Below, piece by piece: positions 1 through 7,341 of a stretch of 64,000 nt of DNA (positions within the stretch are counted from its first letter, which is position 1; the number at the start of each line of letters is the position of its first letter). Under the pieces are notes generated by a model, which worked only from the letters and a program-made list of their open reading frames with translations, made no database searches and was not told where the DNA came from. The position numbers and the translations under genes were made by a program. Source of the stretch: an uncultured Bacteroidales bacterium (GTDB lineage Bacteria > Bacteroidota > Bacteroidia > Bacteroidales > UBA932); assembly GCA_900318955.1 (NCBI GenBank), contig ONMJ01000002.1:1-64000 (forward strand), read 5' to 3'.

Positions 1-59
1 CCTTCATCCAGCATATGCATTGCCTGGACAAGTTTTGGGTAATTCTCATTCTTTTTCAT
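1..59 (-). CDS. N-terminus of a probable IS3-family orfA protein (partial)
   Basis: Only the first 19 codons are present (MKKNENYPKLVQAMHMLDEG, last codon incomplete), then the window ends. The start codon lies 12 nt inside the inverted repeat of the insertion sequence end, where IS3 elements usually begin OrfA, the small helix-turn-helix protein that forms the transposase by frameshift with OrfB. Nineteen residues are not enough to recognise the family by itself; the call depends on the adjacent terminal repeat. It could instead be the transposase start of another IS group. Confidence 0.45.
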   Translation of the reverse strand, partial: MKKNENYPKLVQAMHMLDE

Positions 60-93
60 TTAACTGCAATCTGTGTCCAACTTTTGGGGTGCA
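1..93 (-). mobile_element. Terminal part of an IS3-like insertion sequence
   Basis: Read on the minus strand, position 93 starts a terminal inverted repeat beginning TGCACCCCAAAAGTTGGACA (93 back to 74), of the form typical for the IS3/IS150 group (TG start, CCCCAAAAGTT core). It is followed after a short leader by a start codon at 59. The rest of the element, including its other end and any target duplication, lies outside the window, so the family call rests on the end sequence and the spacing to the first reading frame. No match to the repeat is seen elsewhere in the window. Confidence 0.6.
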
Positions 94-110
94 GATCACC
101 GGAAGGCAGA

Positions 111-140
111 TGGGGGCGGAAACATGCCTCTGCGCCCCCA
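111..140. repeat. Hairpin unit 1 (TGGGGGCG / CGCCCCCA)
   Basis: Perfect 8 bp inverted repeat TGGGGGCG (111-118) and CGCCCCCA (133-140) with a 14 nt loop. It is followed by a GTACGG..GGAGGCT tract that resembles the tails of the two later hairpins. Confidence 0.5.
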
Positions 141-265
141 AGTTGTGCAGCGTTGGTACGGCCGGAGGCTAAATAGGTGCTGTATAGCCAAAAGCGCACC
201 CTTCCGCCCCTGTTCTAATTGTCAGAAAGATTTGTCTGCCGAAAGGAAGAGGTCTGAATCGTCGG

Positions 266-296
266 CCGTACACCAGAGGGTCTTCATGGTGTACGG
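266..296. repeat. Hairpin unit 2 (CCGTACACCA / TGGTGTACGG)
   Basis: Perfect 10 bp inverted repeat at 266-275 and 287-296 separated by 11 nt, then GGAAGGTGGCTGGAGC-like tail. Shares its stem, loop length and tail with unit 3, 51 bp downstream, so the two are copies of one repeat. Confidence 0.7.
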
Positions 297-317
297 AAGG
301 TGGCTGGAGCCAGTATT

Positions 318-346
318 CGTACACCAAATATGTGTTGTGGTGTACG
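318..346. repeat. Hairpin unit 3 (CGTACACCA / TGGTGTACG)
   Basis: Perfect 9 bp inverted repeat at 318-326 and 338-346 with an 11 nt loop that differs from that of unit 2. The loop has diverged while both arms are kept, which suggests selection on, or recent copying of, the palindrome. Confidence 0.7.
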
Positions 347-569
347 GAAAGAGGCTGGAGAGACTTGCAGTGTCAGCAAAGAGGTGTTTCGTAGCACGGT
401 AGGCAGGATATCAGGCTTGTCAATGGTAATCGACTTTACCCTGTCATCTGTCGTCCCGAAACAAGCCATTTTCGGGGCGGAACGAGGCTCCGCATATTTC
501 ATAAACGTTACTTTTTTACTAACTTCGCTTCCAAAACTCATGGAGTACTACCCTCCAAATCCAAAGTTT

Positions 570-1040
570 ATGAAGATTCAGAAAACAAATGCTGCAAGAC
601 TGCTTGATGCCGCCGGAATCAGTTATGAGCTTATTCCATACGAAGTCGACGAAGACAATCTGGCAGCAGATCATGTAGCCGCAGAGCTTGGAGAGCCCAT
701 CGAGCAGGTGTTCAAGACTCTGGTACTTAGAGGTGACAAAAACGGCCTCTTCGTTTGTGTCATGCCCGGAGACATGGAAGTAGACCTGAAGGTTGCAGCC
801 AAGATCTCAGGTAACAAGAACTGCGCAATGATCCATATGAAAGAACTCCTTCCTGAGACCGGATACATTCGCGGGGGCTGCTCCCCTATCGGGATGAAAA
901 AGCCACTCCCTACATTTATATATGAAAGCGCACTCCTATATGATTATATTTATGTCAGCGCCGGAATGCGCGGGCTTCAGATAAAAATCGCTCCCAAGGA
1001 TCTGATAGATTTTATTGGAGCCGACATATATCCGATTTAA
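570..1040 (+). CDS. ybaK: YbaK/EbsC-type Cys-tRNA(Pro) deacylase
   Basis: 156-residue protein of the YbaK/EbsC family, which hydrolyses cysteine wrongly attached to tRNA-Pro in the cytosol. Family features are visible: an N-terminal segment KTNAARLLDAAGISYEL, the EDNLAADHVAAELG region, the VCVMPGDMEVDLK strand with the catalytic-lysine region (VDLKVAAKI), and the GGCSPIGMKK loop. The reading frame is open far upstream, but I place the start at 570 because the family begins at MKIQKTNA and the upstream residues are not protein-like; 540 is an in-frame alternative. No clear promoter is visible in the repeat-rich DNA upstream. Family assignment is firm; the exact misacylated substrate is inferred from the family. 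Confidence 0.9.
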   Translation: MKIQKTNAARLLDAAGISYELIPYEVDEDNLAADHVAAELGEPIEQVFKTLVLRGDKNGLFVCVMPGDMEVDLKVAAKISGNKNCAMIHMKELLPETGYIRGGCSPIGMKKPLPTFIYESALLYDYIYVSAGMRGLQIKIAPKDLIDFIGADIYPI

Positions 1041-1051
1041 GGCTATGTTTT

Positions 1052-1117
1052 CTCGGAAGGTTCTTATCGTTTTCTCGGAAGGTTTTTAATGTTTTATCGG
1101 AAGGTTTTTATATATTT
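1052..1117. repeat. Three tandem 22 bp repeats ahead of glpA
   Basis: Units start at 1052, 1074 and 1096, each (C/A)TCGGAAGGTT(C/T)TTAT/A... with exactly 22 bp period. The last unit runs into the TATATTTG promoter element. The phasing, two helical turns, is what would be expected for adjacent operator sites, but could equally be a slippage product. Confidence 0.8.
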
Positions 1118-1118
1118 G
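1111..1118 (+). promoter_or_regulatory. TAnnTTTG promoter element for the glp operon
   Basis: TATATTTG matches the Bacteroidota -7 element and ends 26 nt before the glpA start. It sits at the end of the third 22 bp repeat. No good -33 TTTG is visible, which would fit a promoter that needs an activator. Confidence 0.6.
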
Positions 1119-1144
1119 TAGGATAGAATATAACAATAAAACAT

Positions 1145-2761
1145 ATGACCAGAGACTACAAGGACAATGAGTTCGATGTGATCATAGTAGGAGGAGGCAT
1201 CACTGGAGCGGGAACTGCCCGCGACTGTGCGATGCGAGGTCTCCGTGTGCTCCTTATCGAACGCCATGACATCGCTACCGGCGCGACTGGCCGGAATCAC
1301 GGTCTTCTGCACTCCGGCGCCCGTTACGCCGTGACCGACAGGGAATCCGCGACTGAATGTATCGAAGAGAATATGATTCTTCGTCGAATCGCGCGTCATT
1401 GCGTGGACGAGACCGAAGGTTTCTTCATCACACTCCCTGAGGACGATCTCGACTACCAGAAAAAGTTTGTAGAGTCTTGCCTCGCAGCAGGAATCAGTGC
1501 GGAAGTAATTGACCCTAAGGATGCTATCAGGATGGAGCCGTCTATCAATCCCGAGATTATCGGAGCCGTAAAAGTTCCCGATGGCAGTGTCGACCCGTTC
1601 CGCCTTTGCGCTTCCAATGTCATGGATGCGAAACTCCATGGAGCAAAAGTACTCGTCTATACCGAAGTTACCTCATTTATCAAGGAAGGCGATACTGTCA
1701 AGGGAGTCAAGGTCATAGATCAGAAAAGCGGTCAGAGCGCAGAGTACTATGCCCCTGTGACTGTCAATGCAGGAGGCATCTGGGGACACAATATCGCCGC
1801 AATGGCTGGGGCTAATATCGGAATGTTCCCCGCAAAGGGTGCCCTTCTGATTTTCGCCCATAGGGTCAACAGCATTGTCATCAACCGTTGCCGTAAGCCT
1901 GCGAATGCGGATATTCTCGTTCCCGGAGATACCGTCTGCGTTATCGGAACTACTTCTACCAAAGTACCTTTCGAGGAATGCGACAATATGCATGTAACTC
2001 CTGACGAGGTAGATCTCCTTCTGACCGAAGGCGCCAAGCTTGCCCCGTCCCTTGCCAATACCAGGATTCTCAGGGCATACGCCGGTGTACGCCCGCTTGT
2101 CAGTGCAGATAATGATCCATCAGGAAGAAACATCAGCCGTGGAATCGTATGCCTCGATCATGAAAAGAGAGACGGAATCAAGGGCTTCATCAGCATCACC
2201 GGTGGAAAGCTCATGACCTACAGGCTCATGGCTGAGCAGGCTACAGATGCCGTATGCCTCAAACTTGGTATTGACAAGAAGTGCGAAACTGCGACTACTC
2301 CCCTTCCCGGATCCGAAGGCGGCAAGATCGAGGAAGTATCCAAGAAGATTTGGGCAAATCCAACCACTCCCCAGAAAGCTTCTGTCGGCAGGGCCGGTAC
2401 CACAGCGGCCAAGATTCCCCTTAAAGACGAATACGATCAGGCCCTCGTCTGCGAATGCGAGGAAGTCTCTGTCGGAGAGGTCAATTCAGCAATTGAGAAC
2501 CTCGATGTCCATAATATGGTTGACCTCCGCCGCCGCACCCGCGTCGGTATGGGTACATGCCAGGGCGAGCTCTGCGCCTGCAGGGCGGCCGGACTTCTCG
2601 GCAAGGCAAAGGGCTGCACCGAAAAGGCCAAGAAAGACCTGACGGACTTCATGAATGAAAGATGGAAGGGAATGTATCCACTCGCATGGGGCCAGACGCT
2701 TCGTGAGGCGGAATATACCCAGTGGGTCTACAATTATGTACTCGGACTTAAAGGAGAATAG
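1145..2761 (+). CDS. glpA: Anaerobic glycerol-3-phosphate dehydrogenase subunit A
   Basis: 538-residue FAD-dependent subunit, close to the length of Escherichia coli GlpA. It oxidises sn-glycerol 3-phosphate to dihydroxyacetone phosphate in the membrane-bound GlpABC complex. Visible parts: an N-terminal dinucleotide fold (VGGGITGAG, residues 15-22) with the DAO-family pattern HGLLHSGARYAV, and a C-terminal BFD-like [2Fe-2S] domain with Cys at about 436, 438, 472 and 477 (CEC ... CQGELC). glpB starts 3 nt after its stop and glpC follows, so the complex is encoded as one operon. A TATATTTG promoter and three 22 bp repeats lie upstream. Confidence 0.95.
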   Translation: MTRDYKDNEFDVIIVGGGITGAGTARDCAMRGLRVLLIERHDIATGATGRNHGLLHSGARYAVTDRESATECIEENMILRRIARHCVDETEGFFITLPEDDLDYQKKFVESCLAAGISAEVIDPKDAIRMEPSINPEIIGAVKVPDGSVDPFRLCASNVMDAKLHGAKVLVYTEVTSFIKEGDTVKGVKVIDQKSGQSAEYYAPVTVNAGGIWGHNIAAMAGANIGMFPAKGALLIFAHRVNSIVINRCRKPANADILVPGDTVCVIGTTSTKVPFEECDNMHVTPDEVDLLLTEGAKLAPSLANTRILRAYAGVRPLVSADNDPSGRNISRGIVCLDHEKRDGIKGFISITGGKLMTYRLMAEQATDAVCLKLGIDKKCETATTPLPGSEGGKIEEVSKKIWANPTTPQKASVGRAGTTAAKIPLKDEYDQALVCECEEVSVGEVNSAIENLDVHNMVDLRRRTRVGMGTCQGELCACRAAGLLGKAKGCTEKAKKDLTDFMNERWKGMYPLAWGQTLREAEYTQWVYNYVLGLKGE

Positions 2762-2764
2762 GCA

Positions 2765-3946
2765 ATGAAATTCGATACAATTATAATAGGAGGCGGACTT
2801 GCGGGACTCTCTGCAGGACTGAGGCTCCGCGAAAAAGGACAGGAAGTCGCAATAATCAGCTCCGGAGAGAACGCTCTTCACTTCTCATCCGGCTCGTTCG
2901 GTGTCCTTAATGAAGGAGCAGCCGTTCCGGAAGGGCACCCTTACACTAAGCTTAATTTGAGCAAATATCTAGGCGAGGTGATTCCATTTTTCGGAAAGCA
3001 CGGAGTAGAGCTTCACGGTGATCCTATGAAAAACGGATGGAGACTTACTCCTACCGGATCACTCAAGGAAGCCCGCTTCTTCATGGAAGAGACAGACATC
3101 CTCGACAAAGACGAAAAAATCGGAGAGAAGGCCCTGATAGTCAATTTCTTAGGCTTCATGGACTTCAACACTTCCTTCATAGCCGACGGGCTCGAGAAGA
3201 TGGGTACTGCCGTAAGACTTGAAGCTCTCAGACTCTCATCAATGGACAGGCTTAGGGAAAACCCGAGCGAGATGAGATCTGTCAACATTGCAAGAGTAAT
3301 GGATTCATCTTGGAGCGAGATCGTCGCAGAGATTAAAAAACTTCTCAAAGACGAGGATGTAATAATCCTTCCCCAGGTATTCGGCCTCAAGGACACTGCC
3401 GTGATCAAATCTATCAGAGACTCTTTCGATGTCAAAGTGATGTTCGTCGGCACAATGCCTCCTTCCGTTCCCGGAATAAGGACTCAGATGCAGCTTAAAA
3501 AAGCATTTGAAAGTGCCGGAGGTACGATTCTCATGGGAGATTCCGTAGTGTCAGCAAAGATTGACGGAGGAAAGGTAGTCTCTCTGAAAACGAAGAATCT
3601 AGGGGATCACGATCTTTTCGCTGACACCTTCATCCTTGCAACCGGTGGCTACTTCTCCAAAGGAATAGCCGCTACACCAGAGAAGGTCTTCGAGCCTCTT
3701 TTCGGACTCGATGTCCTGTTCTCCGAGGGCAGGTCAAGCTGGTACGATCCTGACTTTTACTCACCTCAGGCATTTATGGATTTCGGCGTAGCAACCGACG
3801 GGAGTTTTAAAGCCTTGAAGGACGGAGAGCCTATCTGCAATCTATACGCAATTGGTTCAGTTCTAGGAGGTTCCGGTGCTCTTAAACTCGGCTGCGGCGC
3901 TGGTGTCGCCATTCTCTCAGCTCTCGCTGTTGCTGACTCAATCTAA
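2765..3946 (+). CDS. glpB: Anaerobic glycerol-3-phosphate dehydrogenase subunit B
   Basis: 393-residue flavoprotein, slightly shorter than the E. coli subunit. The N-terminus has the nucleotide-binding pattern IIIGGGLAGLSAG, and the C-terminus has the matching FAD contact region (AIGSVLGGSGALKLGCGAGVA). GlpB links the GlpA catalytic subunit to the iron-sulfur subunit GlpC in the complex. Lies between glpA (3 nt gap) and glpC (within 20 nt), all on the plus strand, so it is very likely co-translated with them. Confidence 0.92.
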   Translation: MKFDTIIIGGGLAGLSAGLRLREKGQEVAIISSGENALHFSSGSFGVLNEGAAVPEGHPYTKLNLSKYLGEVIPFFGKHGVELHGDPMKNGWRLTPTGSLKEARFFMEETDILDKDEKIGEKALIVNFLGFMDFNTSFIADGLEKMGTAVRLEALRLSSMDRLRENPSEMRSVNIARVMDSSWSEIVAEIKKLLKDEDVIILPQVFGLKDTAVIKSIRDSFDVKVMFVGTMPPSVPGIRTQMQLKKAFESAGGTILMGDSVVSAKIDGGKVVSLKTKNLGDHDLFADTFILATGGYFSKGIAATPEKVFEPLFGLDVLFSEGRSSWYDPDFYSPQAFMDFGVATDGSFKALKDGEPICNLYAIGSVLGGSGALKLGCGAGVAILSALAVADSI

Positions 3947-3964
3947 CCTATGGAGGATCTGAAA

Positions 3965-5209
3965 ATGACTATGCAGGAATATACACTCAGCGCACACAAC
4001 TTTGAAGAGTGCATGAAATGTACGGTATGTACCGCTTATTGCCCGGTAGTACCTGTAAATCCCCATTATCCCGGTCCGAAGCAGGCAGGACCGGACGGAG
4101 AACGTCTCAGACTCAAAGACCCGTATTTCTTCGACGAGGCTCTCAAATATTGCCTCAACTGCAAAAGATGCGAAGTGGTCTGCCCTTCAGGAGTCAATGT
4201 AGCCGACATTATCCAGTCTGCCCGCATCAAATACTCCAAGTCAAAGCCGAAGCTACGCGACCGCATCCTGGCCTCCACCGATTTCATGGGCTCTCTGGCC
4301 CGCCCGTTTGCTCCAATAGTAAATGGGATGACCGGACTCGGAGTGACCAAGTCAGTGCTCGATGCAACTATGGCAATCGACAAACACCGCACTTTCCCGA
4401 AATATGCCGGAAAGGGCTTTGAGGGCTGGTTTAAGCGCAGCGCCGCCGCAAAGCAGACGTCATTCGAAAAGAAAGTCGCCTACTTCCATGGCTGCTATGT
4501 CAATTACAATTATCCTCAACTCGGAAAGGACTTTGTCACTGTGATGAACGCTATCGGCTATGGAGTAGAGCTTCTCGACAAGGAGAAATGCTGCGCCGTG
4601 GCAATGATCTCCAACGGGATGTATGACGGGGCCAGGAAACATGCCGCCCACAATGAGAAGGTGCTTGGAAAGGCCGCTGGAAAGGGTCTTAAGATACTTA
4701 CCACCTCTTCGACATGTACATTTACAATGAGGGATGAATATCACGAGCTTCTTGACATCGACAACAGTTCCTACCGCGACAATCTCTTGCTTGCAACCAA
4801 ATTCATTTATGAGCTGGTAGAAAGCGGGAAGGTAAAACTGGTATTCAAGAAAGACTATAAGGCCCGAATGGCTTATCACACACCTTGCCATATGGAGAAA
4901 CTCGGTTGGGGAATATTCTCTATCGGCCTTCTCAAAATGATACCGGGAGCGGAATTCACCCTTCTGCCATCCAATTGCTGCGGAATTGCCGGCACTTATG
5001 GCTTCAAAAAAGAGAACTATGAGGCCTCCCAGGCTATTGGAAAGCCCCTTTTCGACGAGATTGCAAAGGTCCATCCCGACTTCGTCGCATGCGACTGCGA
5101 GACCTGCAAGTGGCAGATAGAGATGTCCACCGGAGCCCCCGTCAAGAATCCAATTTCGATTCTCGCGGAAGCTCTTGACCTCGAGGCGACGGCTGCCGCG
5201 AACAAGTAA
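3965..5209 (+). CDS. glpC: Anaerobic glycerol-3-phosphate dehydrogenase subunit C
   Basis: Iron-sulfur and membrane-anchor subunit that passes electrons from GlpAB to menaquinone. Two CxxCxxCxxxCP clusters are visible near residues 16-26 (CMKCTVCTAYCP) and 63-73 (CLNCKRCEVVCP), followed by two cysteine-rich CCG domains (HGCYVNYN...KEKCC and YHTPCHMEK...SNCCGIAG) and a final CDCETCKW motif. The sequence is strikingly like the enterobacterial protein. An in-frame ATG exists at 3950, but a GGAGG ribosome-binding site (3952-3956) sits 8 nt before the ATG at 3965 and the shorter N-terminus fits the family, so 3965 is chosen. Next gene starts 20 nt downstream. Confidence 0.93.
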   Translation: MTMQEYTLSAHNFEECMKCTVCTAYCPVVPVNPHYPGPKQAGPDGERLRLKDPYFFDEALKYCLNCKRCEVVCPSGVNVADIIQSARIKYSKSKPKLRDRILASTDFMGSLARPFAPIVNGMTGLGVTKSVLDATMAIDKHRTFPKYAGKGFEGWFKRSAAAKQTSFEKKVAYFHGCYVNYNYPQLGKDFVTVMNAIGYGVELLDKEKCCAVAMISNGMYDGARKHAAHNEKVLGKAAGKGLKILTTSSTCTFTMRDEYHELLDIDNSSYRDNLLLATKFIYELVESGKVKLVFKKDYKARMAYHTPCHMEKLGWGIFSIGLLKMIPGAEFTLLPSNCCGIAGTYGFKKENYEASQAIGKPLFDEIAKVHPDFVACDCETCKWQIEMSTGAPVKNPISILAEALDLEATAAANK

Positions 5210-5229
5210 ATATTGAAAGAACATCCAAG

Positions 5230-7341
5230 ATGGCACGATCCCGTCAGGAACCGCGAAAGAAGAACTACGGCTTTGAGATAATTCTCGTAGCCGCAGTTCT
5301 TCTTCAGATTGTCTCCGGGATCCAGTATTTTTACACAAAACGAGGGATTGAGAATGAAGCCAGATCGCTGGCGAAAGTCCATCTTGAAAACACAAACCTC
5401 GTGGTGGCGGGAGCAATGAACTCGGTCGAGGTCGCAATCGGCAACCTCTCCGGATTCGTCAGCAAATACTCTTCCTCACGGGAATCCATAATGGAAATGA
5501 CCAAGGCAGCCCTTGAGTCCAGCAGTACTATTTCCGAATGCGGAGTTCTGTTCGTTCCTGATTTCCATGGAGCAGGGAGTATATTCCACCCAGCATCGTA
5601 CAAACTCGAAGACGGGACGATAAAGACTGTTGATCACTCCGAAAACGGCTTCGACTACTATCAAAGAGATTGGTACCGAAGCGTAATATCCTCTGGAGAA
5701 AAAGTTTGGACAGATCCATATATATCCAATACTGACAAAAAACTGATCTGCACATATTCACAACCTGTAAGGGACAAAGAAGGGAAGATAATTGCTGTCA
5801 TATACGGTGACATTTCAATGAACTGGCTGCAAGCCCTGGTGGAAGAGGGCGCTTCCTCATATCCAGGTGCATTCAGTGTCATTCTTGGAAAATCCGGCAC
5901 TCCTGTGATAGACACAAGAGGCGGAAATGTGCCGACGGCCATAGAGGGAATCGGAGCACAAATGGTTGCCCAGAAGAGCGGAGAGCAGAAAATCACCTAT
6001 AGCGATACTGTAGGCTATGCGTACTATTCTCCTGTAGGTCAGTGCGGATGGTCGATGGCTATTGTCTGTCCGAAAAAAGAGATGTTCAAAGAGTTCTATA
6101 AGATCTCCAACATACTCGTCACCCTCATGCTGCTAGGCATCCTGCTGCTGGGATTCATACTCTATAGAGCCGCGAAGAACTTCCTGAGTCTCGAGAAGTT
6201 GGATAACGAAAAGCAGAGGATGGAGAATGAACTCAACATTGCCCATGGAATCCAGATGGGGATGGTTCCTAAGATCATTCCTTCGTACAGGAAAAGAGAG
6301 GATATAGACATTTTTGCTTCTCTCGCTGCCGCAAGAGAGGTCGGGGGCGACCTTTACGACTTTTTCATTGGAAAAGAATACGTCTGGTTCTGTATCGGAG
6401 ACGTCAGCGGGAAAGGCATTCCTGCTTCCCTGGTAATGGCTGTCACGAGGAGTCTGTTCCGCACTGTCGTCAAACACGAGAGTACTCCGGAAGGGGTGAT
6501 GGAAACAATGAACAATTCGATGTCGGAGATGAACGAGAACAATATGTTCGTGACAATGTTCATCGGAAGACTCGATCTTTTCAGCGGCAGACTCGACTAC
6601 TGCAATGCCGGCCATACAGCACCCGTTATTCTATCCCCGGAAGGCAATACCTTCGTCTCGATGAAACCAAATATAGCTCTCGGGCTAATGGAAGGATATC
6701 AGTACTCCGGCGATAGCACAGTCCTCCGCCGTGGAGAGACAATCTTCCTTTACACCGATGGGATAACGGAAGCAACGAATACTTCTGATGAGCTGTTCGG
6801 CGAAAAGAGGATGATGGAAGCACTTGATTATAAGCTCAATCCGGAGGCTTTACTATCCTCTGTTTCAAAGGCTGTGGATACCTTCACAGAAGGAGCTCAG
6901 CAAAGTGACGACCTCACAATGTTAGCTATCCGTTTCAAGGAATCCTCAGATAAAACTCTCTCGCTTGAACAAGATCTCTCCGAGATTGAAAAGATTCCCT
7001 CTTTTATCGAAAGCCTTGGTCTGGATGAGAAGACCACCGACGAGCTGAACCTCGCAATCGAAGAAGCGGTAACGAATATAATATCTTACTCTTCCGGAAA
7101 AGGAGACATTGAAATCAATGCCAAGAAAAAGACCGACAGAGTAATTGTCACTCTTAAAGACAACGGGAAGCCCTTTGATCCGACGTCAACCATAGAACCG
7201 GACATTTCCTCTACGCCAAACGACCGCCCTATAGGAGGCCTTGGTATTTTCCTTGTCCGCAGATTGATGGACGAGGTATCCTACGACAGAAAAGACGGGG
7301 TAAACATCCTCACTCTTATCAAAAAACTGCCTGCCAAATGA
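5230..7341 (+). CDS. Cache-sensor PP2C phosphatase fused to anti-sigma-type kinase (RsbU-RsbW fusion)
   Basis: 703-residue membrane signalling protein. A first membrane helix (about 16-34), an extracytoplasmic double-Cache-type sensor domain (about 40-280), a second helix (about 294-312) and a short linker lead to a SpoIIE/RsbU PP2C phosphatase (about 340-565) with intact motifs AREVGGDLYDF, GDVSGKGIPA, YTDGITEA and SDDLTML. The end (about 585-700) is an RsbW-like HATPase with NLAIEEAVTN (N box), LKDNGKPFDP (G1) and GGLGIFLVRR (G2). Opposing activities, phosphatase and serine kinase, thus sit in one chain. The downstream gene, overlapping by ATGA, supplies the STAS partner. It follows glpC by 20 nt, so it may share the glp transcript. 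The ligand of the sensor is unknown. Confidence 0.88.
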   Translation: MARSRQEPRKKNYGFEIILVAAVLLQIVSGIQYFYTKRGIENEARSLAKVHLENTNLVVAGAMNSVEVAIGNLSGFVSKYSSSRESIMEMTKAALESSSTISECGVLFVPDFHGAGSIFHPASYKLEDGTIKTVDHSENGFDYYQRDWYRSVISSGEKVWTDPYISNTDKKLICTYSQPVRDKEGKIIAVIYGDISMNWLQALVEEGASSYPGAFSVILGKSGTPVIDTRGGNVPTAIEGIGAQMVAQKSGEQKITYSDTVGYAYYSPVGQCGWSMAIVCPKKEMFKEFYKISNILVTLMLLGILLLGFILYRAAKNFLSLEKLDNEKQRMENELNIAHGIQMGMVPKIIPSYRKREDIDIFASLAAAREVGGDLYDFFIGKEYVWFCIGDVSGKGIPASLVMAVTRSLFRTVVKHESTPEGVMETMNNSMSEMNENNMFVTMFIGRLDLFSGRLDYCNAGHTAPVILSPEGNTFVSMKPNIALGLMEGYQYSGDSTVLRRGETIFLYTDGITEATNTSDELFGEKRMMEALDYKLNPEALLSSVSKAVDTFTEGAQQSDDLTMLAIRFKESSDKTLSLEQDLSEIEKIPSFIESLGLDEKTTDELNLAIEEAVTNIISYSSGKGDIEINAKKKTDRVIVTLKDNGKPFDPTSTIEPDISSTPNDRPIGGLGIFLVRRLMDEVSYDRKDGVNILTLIKKLPAK

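Larger units (their letters stand above)
94..539. other. Non-coding stretch with hairpin repeats between IS end and ybaK
   Basis: No convincing gene is present. Reading frames here have atypical composition and no recognisable protein. The stretch holds three hairpin units (111-140, 266-296, 318-346), each followed by a related GTACGG-n5-GGCT motif (about 155-170, 291-306, 341-357). It looks like decayed or repeat-rich DNA beside the insertion sequence. Confidence 0.55.

Noticed and set aside
73..541. Open frames on both strands in the hairpin-rich region
   Set aside because: They run through palindromes, have no recognisable protein pattern and show no promoter or ribosome-binding site.
4460..5437. 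Long minus-strand frame (325 codons) opposite glpC and the sensor gene
   Set aside because: It lies antisense to two well-supported genes, and its translation has no family pattern; it is a shadow of codon bias.
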